64,000 nucleotides of DNA from Isoetes taiwanensis (taxonomy: Eukaryota > Streptophyta > Lycopodiopsida > Isoetales > Isoetaceae): NCBI GenBank assembly GCA_021234155.1, contig JAJEKV010000113.1:500001-564000 (forward strand). The letters run 5' to 3'. Within the stretch, counting starts at the first letter, position 1; the number at the start of each line of letters is the position of its first letter. A program made the position numbers and the translations under genes. This document shows, one piece after another, positions 12,035 through 21,129 of this stretch. The notes under the pieces were generated by a model, which was not told the origin of the DNA, searched no databases, and saw only the letters and a list, made by a program, of their open reading frames with translations.

Positions 12035-12466
12035 GGCCTTTCTCGACTCGCGAGTCGAGAAAGGCCCCTCTGATGTAGCTTAGAGCCCAAAAAAACAAAA
12101 AAACAAGAAAAAAAAAATTCCTTCTTTTTCTAAGTAGGCAAAAAAAAAAAAAAGGGCCTTTCTCGGGCTCATGAAAATCGAGAAAGACCCTCAAGGCCCC
12201 TCTAATGGCCTTTCTCGACTCGCGAGTCGAGAAACGTAGCTCATATTAAAAAATTTTTTTTTTTTTTTAACTAGGAAAAAAAAAAGTTTTTTTTTCAAGA
12301 AAATTTTTTTTGAGGGCCTTTCTCGACTCGTGGGTCGAGAAAAGCATCTGAGAGTAAAAAACGCAGCTTTGGGGGTTGAGAAAGGAAGCTCAAAGTGAAA
12401 AAACAGAGTTACGAGGTCGAGAACGCAGCTCGAGGACCTTTCTCGACTTCGCGAAGTCGAAAAAGG
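12035..12466. repeat. Array of five palindromes (CTCGACTCGCGAGTCGAG core)
   Basis: Five copies in about 430 bp. At 12035-12066 the palindrome is perfect over 32 bp (GGCCTTTCTCGACTCG and its complement). At 12154-12190 it is imperfect. At 12211-12234 it is perfect over 24 bp. At 12319-12342 there are two changes (GACTCGTGGGTC). At 12437-12466 the core is GACTTCGCGAAGTC, changed on both arms. They are separated by A-rich or T-rich tracts. Half-sites (GAGTCGAGAA) also occur at 11652 and CTAGTCGAGAAA at 14770. Confidence 0.9.
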
Positions 12467-14890
12467 CAAACTCGAGGGTGGAAAACACAGTTCTGAGGTT
12501 CAAGAAATGCAGTTGCCTACAAATATAATTTCTAGCTCCAATCTCATAGAGCACCAATCATGACTAACTGGACCAGCAATGGTATTTTCTATGTATTTTC
12601 TAATGCACACCATATCATGCATTTATTATGTATACATATACTGAAAAAATAGACCACGCCTTTTATAATATATCAATGTTTACCCATAGCACGGTCCATA
12701 CAAAGCACACATTAGTATTAGCACACATTAGCATTTTTATACTAGCACACCTTAATTAGCACACATTAGTACTTTATACTACCACAATTTCATAATACAC
12801 GCATTAGCATACTAGCACACGGTCCACTTTTTATCTTAGATATAAGAATAATATGCCTAGCAACTCTAAGGTCAACATAAGGGGTAAAATATGATTATAC
12901 AAGCATACATATATAAACACACAACCATGCTATCAATTTGCGACAAAAATTCAAATATTTATATGGGTGACACTAATAAAATGATAGTCCACGCTATAAG
13001 GATTTTAATCATAAGGATTTTAATAATTGGCCACGCTATACCCCGCCTTTCTTTCTTACGTACAATTTATATCCCGCTTTTTTCTCCCACCCATGCTTAA
13101 ATTCGAAATTTGAAATTTAAAAAAGGGGGGGAGGGGATTTGGTACATACCTTTGAAAACAAGAGAGATTTAGGACATGTGCTGAAATTTGGTACACTTAC
13201 TGCATATGGCTATGGAGAACGCCCAAAATCTTGGCTACAGCATTGAAGCTCCTGGCTATGGCTGGTAAGATGTAGTTCTTACCCAGCGGAAAGTACCATG
13301 GAAAGATGCGAAAAATTCTTCGGTTGAGTTGGGAGCAAGGATCGGGCATACATGAAAAAAAGAATCAATCGGAAAGAGTCGTGAGCAAGAAGGCTATGGC
13401 AAATCGGAAAGAGTCGTGAGCAAGAAGGCTATGGCAGAGCTTTTTAGAAGGTATGACTCTTATTTCTTTTGCTAATCGTCATGCTTTATCTTCTCACGCC
13501 AAGAGCCTAATTAAAAATGAGTATGCAAAGTTTGCTGCGTTTGAGCTGTGTAGATCCCTCGGACTCTTTCCCCGCTGCTCCATGGCCATGCAAGGAATCT
13601 GGCAAGAAGGATCCGTGGTCTTCATTCTACAAAAACCGGGCCTATATTATACCGATTAAAAGATTCGGCAGGAGCCGTGGACCGAAAGATTCGGCCGGAA
13701 ACAAGACGGCTCTTCCGCTTTCAATATAGACGGTTCAAAGGATTCTGCAAACAAGACGCTCTATATTCGGCCGCAAACGAAGGTTCAGGCTTAAAGACGC
13801 TCTATATTACGTCTTTTCTTCATTCCTAATCCGTCTTTTCCTCATTCCTAAGCCGTCCTCTCCTCGATGTCTGCTCTCAGCTCCGGATTTCTAACCAGTT
13901 GCACACCTTTGCCATTTTGGACATGGCGTCTTCCCATCATGGTCATCTCCAAAGCTCTAGCTATGGCATCGCCTTCATCTTGATATCGAATGGGTCAGCC
14001 TTCATCCGAAGCCGATCGGCCGTTCCTCCTCCGCCCAGCCCAGGTCCGAAAGCGGATAATCGGCTACCTCTGCATCTTCCCGGATTTTCTTGTAACTTCT
14101 CTCGATCATCTACAGGCTTATAGATCATCTGCCATAATCAATCCGCTGCAAATCTGTATTCCTGATGCCGGAGTTAGGCCACAAATCCCTATTCAATGTT
14201 CAACAGTCACTATTCACGGCCCAAGGGTGACTATTCACGGTCCCACAATTACTGTTTCATGTCGCTCTCGGAGCTTTTGTAACGGGTTGATCCTCTTTAT
14301 ATATTTTCCATGTCTCCTACTTTATAAATATCTCAAGCAGATCTCCTATCCCTCCCTTCTCGACTTCGGCAATCGGAAGGATTTCTTTTAGTTTTATTTT
14401 TAGTCCTCCCTCCCTATCCACGCCATAGATCCCTCCCTATCCACGCCATAGATGGTCGTGATGAAAGAAGGAGCTCATATGTCTTGTGAGGCTAAGGCAA
14501 AGCCGAAAGGCGAGGCGATGGCCTCCTCGCCCTCATTTTGGATCAAGCGGCGGCCTAGTAGGGTCGAATTCGCTCATCCAAATTTTGTCCATCATTCCCG
14601 TGTTGCTCTCAGATTCAGCTACTCAAAACGGAGTTCCTGTGTTGTCCGATGCAATCTTCTTAGTGAATCCGGGAGCTTTGATTTGATTTTTTCGTTAAGC
14701 GCGAACAAACAAGCAATCCTCCCTTGGCGCCTTTTTTGAGTCTCGATTTTGTGGGCATCTTCTGCCCCCACTAGTCGAGAAATCACCTTGGCTATTATTT
14801 CCTGATTCATTATATATATTGTTTTTTTAATTAATTATAATAATGTTAATTATATTTGTTAATTATATTTATTATAATTATATTGATTAT
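12467..14890. other. Filler of the nested TIR element with short tandem duplications
   Basis: 12690-12830 repeats TAGCACACATTAG-like phrases. 13366-13440 is a tandem pair of a 37-bp unit (ATCGGAAAGAGTCGTGAGCA). 14404-14451 is a tandem pair of a 23-bp unit (TCCCTCCCTATCCACGCCAT). 14208-14250 repeats GACTATTCACGGTCC-like text. Open frames here are short and have no recognisable family. Confidence 0.55.
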
Positions 14891-15190
14891 AATTACTACA
14901 TCTTTGCCCCCTTTTGCCCTTTCTCTCCCCTCCCATTTGCCCCTTTGCCCATCATCCTCCTCCCCCAGTTGCCTCTTTGCCCATCCTCCTTCCCTTCTCC
15001 GGTTGCCTTTCCCATCCTCCTCCCCTCTCCGGTTGCCTCTTTCCCATCCCCCTCCCCCCCCAATTGCCTCTTGCCCGTCCTCCTCCCCTCTCTAGTTGCC
15101 TCTTGCCCCCTCTTCTCACCCCCTTTTTCAACTTCCTCCCTCCCCCTCTTCTAACTTAACCCCTTCCTTACTTCTCTCAACTTCTCCCCT
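14891..15190 (+). repeat. CT-rich minisatellite
   Basis: A pyrimidine-only tract of about 300 bp with a degenerate 30-36-bp unit of the type GTTGCCTCTTTGCCCATCCT. At least six units are visible. Open frames across it are artefacts of composition. Confidence 0.8.
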
Positions 15191-15301
15191 TTCCCTTCCC
15201 CTCCCCCTGATCTAACAACGATTCAATGAAAAAAAATTTGTCCCATTTTCAGTCCGAGTCCCAAAATTCGAGATTTGTCCCACTTTAATTAAATACGACT
15301 T

Positions 15302-15420
15302 CCATGTTATAAATTGCAATCCCCCTATTACTCCCTTAGTACCCCTAACATAGAACTAAAATCCTCTTCTTCTCAAAAAATTATCCTTTGCTCGTCAATC
15401 CCCCATTTCCAAAAGGGGGT
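15302..15420 (+). repeat. Right subterminal array, part beyond the nested element
   Basis: It continues the interrupted unit (ATAAATTGCAATCCCCCTAT), then decays into TTCTCAAAAAATTATCC before the right TIR. Confidence 0.75.
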
Positions 15421-15455
15421 ATTTTAAGGAGGATGTGGGCATCATTTTTTATGTG
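15416..15455 (-). repeat. Right terminal inverted repeat of the CACTA-like element
   Basis: It ends TTTTTTATGTG, followed by the AAA duplication. It is the complement of 1163-1201. Confidence 0.85.
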
Positions 15456-16858
15456 AAAGTAAAAGAAATGGAAGGGACAATTAGAAACTTTGTGTGGGGA
15501 GGCAACGAGGAAGGAGCACTAGTGAAAATAGCATGGTGGAAATGTAAAAGAGATAAGGAAGAAGGGGGAATAGGCATGATTGACTTAGCCCTACAAATCA
15601 AAATACTAGTAGCCAAATTCATGTGGAATATTTTAGAGGAGAAAACGAAGTCACCAGGCCTCCAATTCATAACGCAGGCCATATGTTTCTCCTGCACACA
15701 TGCTAAAGTATCAGCACAAGTACATGGTCTCTATTTTATGGCTTGAAACCAAGTTATGAGGCCTCACCGTTCATAAGAGGTCTCATTTCCGCGTGGGACG
15801 TGGTGAAAAAGCTCTTCACATTGAATATCAGTAATTGTGCAGCGAGTACTACTCCACCACGGTGGATTCCAGTCAACTACCGCAATAAGAATGGTCCTTT
15901 GGCCCTTTTAGCTGACATCAGAGTGGTGAGAAGATGGATCAGCTGTGGCATTGGTTCGTGTGCAATGTGGTATGAAGGTGGTTAGTTAACAGAATGGATG
16001 GTATTCAAGCAGAAATTCGGCCTTCAGAATAATGACAAAACAATGTGGGAATGTATTGCAGTAAGTCTTCCAAACCACATAAATAGCACGAGTAAGAAAC
16101 CTTGGGTTCTCGATCAAGCTTTGCTGGCGGGGTCATTTGTGAAATCAACATATAAGCGTCTGAAGACAAAAGGTACTTTATCGCTACCAGCTCAATGGAA
16201 TGTGCAAGTCACTGACACACAATTGAAGGAAATTTGGAGGGGTGTATGGATAAAACTTCTCCCTGAGTGAATTCTTTTTTATGGCAAGTAATTCATAGGG
16301 TTCCTATGGTAAACAGAAGGGTATCCAAATTCAAAGCTGACGTGAGCCCTCTATGTCCATTGTGCAAGATGGATGAAGAGTCTCTGGAACATTGCTTAGT
16401 AGAGTGCACTGACCTGCAAGTTGTGTGGTCGTGGTGCATGGATATGTTCAACAAAACACTGGGGACCAACGATCTCCTTCTAGGTAGATATCCAGTAGAA
16501 TGGCCAGTCTCAAAACGCAAAGCTTTTCATATTGTCAGATCATGGGCATTATGGGTCATATGGAAAAGGCATAATTCTCTCACTCTAGGCAAAAATGCAT
16601 ATACTACAGCCACACAAATACTGCACATGCTCATATAGAAGCCTAGAAAGTTCAAGTGTATGGTCGAAGGTGATGTTTCCCTTGTTTGGGAGACGTTCAT
16701 CAAGCTACTACCTTAAGAAGAAGGCATCTACTTTCATTCTAAAAGGGCTTTGTAGCTATCCCCTCTTCAAACTTGTTCAGGTGGGTGTCTATCTGCTATA
16801 AGGCTGTGTAATAGTTTACCTATAAATGGAAAATTCTTTATCCTTCAAAAAAAAAAAA
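15456..16858 (+). pseudogene. LINE-A 3' part: RT thumb, zf-RVT domain and poly(A) tail
   Basis: This continues LINE-A beyond the CACTA-like insertion: KVKEMEGTIRNFVWGGNEEG, then IAWWKCKRDKEEGGIGMIDL, with frame changes near 15680 and 15990. MVFKQKFGLQNNDKTMWECI is the start of the linker. The zf-RVT block is SFLWQVIHRVPMVNRRVSKF, then LCPLCKMDEESLEHCLVECT with the metal ligands CxxC and HC kept, then RSWALWVIWKRHNSL. A TGA at 16267 splits that domain. The element ends in 12 A's at 16847-16858, its true 3' end. Confidence 0.92.
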
Positions 16859-16925
16859 ACAATCCAACCCTTGTAACCTTATTTGCTGTCGATCATCCAC
16901 AAAAGGGATGGCGAATTGCAAAATC

Positions 16926-17151
16926 CCAGTTTGGCCTTGCCCCAGGAGCTCCGGTAAAGGTGTTTTTCCTTGCTGCATTATGGCCACTTTAAGGACTCAT
17001 CTCTCTAAAGCTTCAAGCTCTGTACCATCCGCCTTTGATCAACACCTCTATAACAGAAGGATAGAGCAAAATTTGCAGCTTCAAGGAGTCCTATGGTGAC
17101 TAGATACATTTTGCATGTTGCTCATCATTCCCATCTTCTCAAGTCGGAATA
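16926..17151 (+). repeat. Segment D, copy 1, left part
   Basis: 226 bp matching 25272-25497, with about two substitutions by eye and no gap. It is cut at 17151 (GGAATA) by the 2.57-kb block and resumes at 19723. Confidence 0.9.
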
Positions 17152-19722
17152 TGTAGCATAATAACAGGGGGTTACCTTTTGATGTTTTATACGCTTTTCT
17201 ATATAGTTTTTCTATGATTTTGTTATTGTATTCGGGTGCGCATACTAAATAGTATTTCTAGAGCGCATCAGTTTTTAACTGTTGATTTTTATTAGGAAAA
17301 AAAAAACGTGAGGCCATGGTTTCTCTTTGATTTTCACCCTAAATAAACATGCGTGCCTCATTAAAAAAAATAAAATAGAGCTACAGAAAGCTATAGGGCT
17401 ACATGCGAATGCCCTGGTCGGAATTGTTTTTAGGTCTAGGCCCGAATCTAATTCGGCCTGGCCTTGCCCTGTTCTTGGCGATTCGGCAATTCCTGGGCTG
17501 TATTCCGGCACCTTCAGTTATCAGCTCGGCCTACTTCAGGTCGTTTCAGGGATTTTTTGGCAGACCACCATAGCCAGACCTTGCTCTACTCTTGCAAAAA
17601 AGGAAGAAGCACAGCACAACAATACAATGCTATGCAAATCTCTTCTGAGTGTGCGAGGATACAAGGAAGTTGGAAAACCTTAGAACAGAAGAGTATGGCT
17701 GGCTTTCTAAAATTTTCATGGTAACGGTTGCTGAGATATTTGCCTTTTTGGATGACACCAACAGTGGTGTCTGTGGTTAATTTCTTGACATGCATGTTAC
17801 AAAGAATACCACTCACACCGAGAGTGCTTTCAGACCGCAACAATTCAAAAGCTTCAGAACCGCGTTGAGCAGATTTCCAAATTTCATTTACGATTCGCCT
17901 AAGCAAACATATCTCTTGATCAACTTATTCAGGTTGGGATGCATCTAAAGCCGTGCAAACTCTTAAAAACTGGATCTATGTATACTAGAGGGAACAATGG
18001 TGGCGCTTTGTGGTGGCGTTGGGGTAGGGAAATCAAGTCTTCTTTCTTGTATTCTTGGGGAGATACCAAAATTATCCGGAGAGGTCGGGCTTTGATTTAA
18101 CTATATATTTCATTTTGAATTGGCTGGTTTTGATTTTTATGAACTCCGAAGGTTATCATACAAGGTAGCACATCATATGTTGGCCAAACAAAGATGGATT
18201 CAAAGTGGTACAGTTGAAGATAATATACTCTTTGGGAGTATAATGAATAGAACAAAATATGAGAGAGTACTTGAAGTTTGTCAACTAAAAAAGGATCTAG
18301 AATTATTTGCATGTGGAGACCAAACAGAGATTGGAGAAAGGGGAATCAACTTAAGTGGTGGGCAAAAGCAGAGAGTACAAATTTTGCTCGAGCCATCTAT
18401 CAAGATGCGATATATCTATCTTTTGATGATCCATTTAGTGCGCTTAATGTGCGACCGGGTACGTAGATATTTAAGGTATGTTCGTAAAATTAATTTCCTT
18501 TATCTTTGTCATAATATGCCGCCTATTCTTTGTTCTTTTTATACTTTAACTTTTAATCTTGGCGTAAATGCATTCTTGGAGCTTTGGCCTCAAAACCGTA
18601 GTTTTGTGACACTTCAAGTTGACTTTTTTTGCCGTAAGCGCACCATATAGTGGTACCTTCTTTCTCTAATGGAAATTTTCCCGAAGTTGATTTGATCGTG
18701 AGTTGGTTTAATCACTAATAGCATGCATTTGTAAATAATAATAATATACTTATGGTCTCACACTTAAAAATGCTTCCGTGTTCTCATGTGATGGTAAAAT
18801 AGTTCAGCCGGGTGTTTCATGAGCTTTTACAGATGGTATTACTGACTTTGATAACCTTATTGGTGCCCATGCCAAAGCAATGGAACTAGTAGAGACATCA
18901 GGGTTTATCTCTTCTACCATGAGCAACAAGCACGGGAAAGATAATGATGGGAAATCTTGGATTAAAAATGGAGGTAGTGGAAGTACCTCCATTTTAATCC
19001 AAGAACACATGATCTCTAGTGAATTATTATTTTAAAACAATGAAGATAATATAACCTTTCTTTCAGTCTAGCTTAACAATCTTCTTGCATTCTCTTCTTA
19101 CTTAACACATTGTTTTCTACTTGTATTTCGTAACGAGGCACACACCGAAATGACAATTGGAATGACAATTTTAATTGCAAAGCAAGATTCAAACTTTGCA
19201 TTGAAAATGCACTAAATAAAGATACTTTTGGACTTTAATCTCTCGTCTTTTTATCACTCTAACATCCCCCAAATGTTTACCTACGTATAACAACCAACAT
19301 ATAATTACTATTAACATTAATTAGCCCCGAAGGGGCAAAATTTTTTTTTAACCTATAACAAAAACCATTACATTGCACGCCTTATAATTAAATTCCCCCT
19401 TAAACCCCCTTTTGTTTGGGTGCTTATTCACACGGGGGGTGACTCCGGGCAACGAGAGCTGTTGGATAGGCATATTCACTCCTTATTCCTTAATCGACAC
19501 CGTACGTAAAGTTCCTCGTTTGTGGGGTATAGATGTATAGAAATTGCTATACTGTATAACAAAGTTTGCAAGATACTATAAGATTTCAGGCAATATACTA
19601 TATGGTGTTAATTTTGTACGTGCAAAACATAATTTTAAGGGCTCTCGCTGCCCTACGTCACCCCCCGTGTGAATAAGCACCCAAACAAAAGGGGGTTTAA
19701 GGGGGAATTTAATTATAAGGCG
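17152..19722. other. 2.57-kb block inserted in segment D, carrying ABCC exons
   Basis: Copy 1 of segment D has this block where copies 2 and 3 have 25 bp (CCAGCCATTATCAACATATA and five more). It holds the ABCC remnant, T/A-rich spacer, and at its right edge a 355-bp foldback element that ends exactly at the junction. No terminal repeats define the whole block. Confidence 0.75.
17990..19015 (+). pseudogene. ABCC (MRP-type) transporter fragment: NBD1 and linker exons
   Basis: Walker [21 protein letters not shown] (17997-18060) followed by IPKLSGEV. After a gap of about 55 bp comes [18 protein letters not shown], then [19 protein letters not shown] and the signature [12 protein letters not shown] (about 18345-18380). 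A frameshift leads into [20 protein letters not shown] (Walker B region). At 18787-19015 two frames give DGKIVQPG/VFHELLQ and then DFDNLIGAHAKAMELVE, the linker after NBD1 in plant ABCCs. The exon order is right, but there are frameshifts, no transmembrane domains and no NBD2. It is a captured or duplicated fragment, not a working transporter. Confidence 0.9.
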
Positions 19723-19727
19723 TGCAA
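19373..19727. mobile_element. 355-bp foldback MITE with ~70-bp perfect inverted repeats
   Basis: The left arm starts TTGCACGCCTTATAATTAAA, then has runs of C5 and TTTTGTTTGGGTGCTTATTC. The right arm ends TTTAATTATAAGGCGTGCAA. The arms match perfectly for about 70 bp and then imperfectly to about 88 bp (GAGAGC). The unique middle is about 180 bp with no gene. The target duplication is unclear (CA on both sides at best), because the right end coincides with the segment D junction. Confidence 0.85.
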
Positions 19728-20141
19728 CATGATTTGGAGAAGTGGTATTATAGTGATTCAGCTTGAAGTTAGATATGTAAAGATCCTGCATGTTATTTGG
19801 AAACATACATGAGATGTAAAAGAGATGTTATGCATACTAAATTGAGGTTCTAGAGGAATGCTGGCTTTTGAAGCTATGAACATAATGCATTTGGAAATCC
19901 CATATAAATATATCTTAAGAGGCAGTGTTAGTGAAACCGTGGAATTCAAAGCAGCTTTGTGTTAGTTCAACCGTGGAATTCAAAGTAGCGAAAATACCAC
20001 TTCTGTCTTCTGCTCCTCAATGGTTTCATAATTTATCCAAAGGATCACCATAGCCGAATAAGAACAAGAACAAGGCATCGACTTCCAGAAAATTTGAGAG
20101 CTAGAAATTGGATAACATTGAAGATTTTTTTTTTTTTTTTT
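19723..20141 (+). repeat. Segment D, copy 1, right part
   Basis: It matches 25523-25942 with about six substitutions by eye and no gap, so the offset of copy 1 to copy 2 is the same before alignment as on the left side (about 5.8 kb minus the inserted block). It ends in a T-run (20126-20141). Confidence 0.9.
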
Positions 20142-20422
20142 AAGTTTATAGTCTTAATAAATATTGGGACTTGTAGTTGGACTTGCCAATTGCATGAATA
20201 CACTAGGATAAAACCTAGATGGACGTAATGTGAAAATTGTCAAATATAATACCTTGAAGTTGAAGATATTCTCCCTTAATGACCTGACCTGTAATGGCTC
20301 TTACTCTAGTGCCAAGGTTTAACAAAAATGTAGTTTTTTATTCTAACTCCACAAAATGCTACAGTTTAATGGGGTGACTAAAATTGAGGTAACCTAATAA
20401 AGCTTATGTTATGGTGTAGATA

Positions 20423-20582
20423 ACGCCCTGGCCTGAGGGCGTTACCGGAAAAAAAATTCGAGGGCCATGTGGCCATGGCCAAAATGGCGAGGGTGTGCGC
20501 GCAGCGCACGCCCGAGCCATTTTGGCCATGGCCACATGGCCCGAGAATTTTTTTTTCCGGTGACGCCCGAGGGCCAGGGCGT
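20423..20582. mobile_element. 160-bp GC-rich near-perfect palindrome (MITE), TA-flanked
   Basis: It runs from ACGCCCTGGCC to GGCCAGGGCGT with TA at 20421-20422 and 20583-20584, a Tc1/mariner-like target. Almost the whole element is a stem: A8 and T9 runs pair, and CATGTGGCCATGGCCAAAAT pairs with its complement. The tip is a short alternating GTGTGCGCGCAGCGCACG. Each arm also holds its own small ACGCCC/GGGCGT repeat. Confidence 0.85.
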
Positions 20583-20785
20583 TATCGCCCTTAACACTCC
20601 GGTCCAAGGGTTTACACTGGCTATGGAAGATCTGCGAGGTCTTGCTGTTTGTAAGCTGCGAGGTCTTGTCGGTGGCTTTGTTTTAGGGCTAAAACAGTGT
20701 TTTTTCTTTGAAAAGGCTTTGTGTTTTAGGTGTCATTTTGGGGATGAAATATGAAGAAAACCAGAAAGGATATTGAATCGGTGGA

Positions 20786-21126
20786 GGGATTTTCAGGAAA
20801 TCTTGTGCCGCAAATGATGATCCTAGCAGAAATGATGATCAAAAGGGCTCGGTTAAACCCTGTAAATCCGAACCGAGTGTAGAAGAGGGCAAAAATGCGA
20901 GTATTGTAATCTCGGAGAAGAAGGCAGAGGAGCCGGCCAATTCCGGCGTAACAGAGCAAGTTTTAGGCTGTGATAATCCGCCGATTTCGCAATCTGAAAA
21001 ACCAGGATTTGCCTCAATCCGAAAACAGAGCTTTAGTTCAAGCCGAAAACAGAGCTTTAGTTCAAGCCGAAAACAGAGCCTTAAAAAAACCACAGAGAAG
21101 AAAGCCCTAGAAAAGCATGCCGAAGT
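20786..21126 (+). CDS. Unidentified Ser/Lys-rich coding exon (candidate)
   Basis: A frame of about 110 residues runs CAANDDPSRNDDQKGSVKPC, then SEPSVEEGKNASIVISEKKA and NSGVTEQVLGCDNPPISQSE. Three near-identical RKQSFSSS units follow (a 24-bp tandem repeat at 21013-21080), and it ends KKALEKHAE at a good donor, GAA|GTAAGT (21124). An ATG in another frame (MKKTRKDIESVEGFSGN, 20751) lies just upstream, so an indel near 20800 may separate start and body. No family is recognised. Composition is that of a disordered nuclear or cytosolic protein. Confidence 0.35.
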
Positions 21127-21129
21127 AAG

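Larger units (their letters stand above)
11492..15301. mobile_element. 3.8-kb nested TIR element with CCAT target duplication
   Basis: The left end is AAGTCGTATTTAATTAAAGT followed by GGGAC; the right end is its exact reverse complement (15277-15301). CCAT flanks both sides (11488-11491 and 15302-15305). Joining the flanks with one CCAT rebuilds the array unit AAATCCCCATGTTATAAATT, which occurs uninterrupted at about 11273. A perfect 25-bp TIR plus 4-bp duplication means a DNA transposon. I see no transposase, so it is non-autonomous. It is filled with palindromes, small tandem repeats and a CT-rich tract. The superfamily is undecided. Confidence 0.85.
1163..15455. mobile_element. 14.3-kb CACTA-like (CMC/EnSpm-type) DNA transposon inserted in LINE-A
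   Basis: The ends are inverted repeats starting CACAT. The left end reads CACATCAAAAACAATGCCCA; the right end, reverse-complemented, reads CACATAAAAAATGATGCCCA. Both go on through ATCCTCCTTAAAAT. The element is flanked by AAA at 1160-1162 and 15456-15458, a 3-bp target duplication typical of CACTA elements. Removing it with one AAA joins the LINE codons GAG-AAA to GTA-AAA-GAA in frame, which fixes both borders. Both ends carry C-rich subterminal repeats, also usual for CACTA. The canonical CACTA/CACTG start is changed to CACAT. Much of the inside is later insertions. A possible transposase remnant is at 10081-10884. Borders are near certain; superfamily is probable. Confidence 0.85.

Noticed and set aside
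12003-12469. Minus-strand frames rich in Phe/Lys across the palindrome array
   Set aside because: Low-complexity translation of homopolymers and palindromes.
14843-15159. Proline/leucine-rich open frames in three phases
   Set aside because: Composition artefact of the CT-rich minisatellite.
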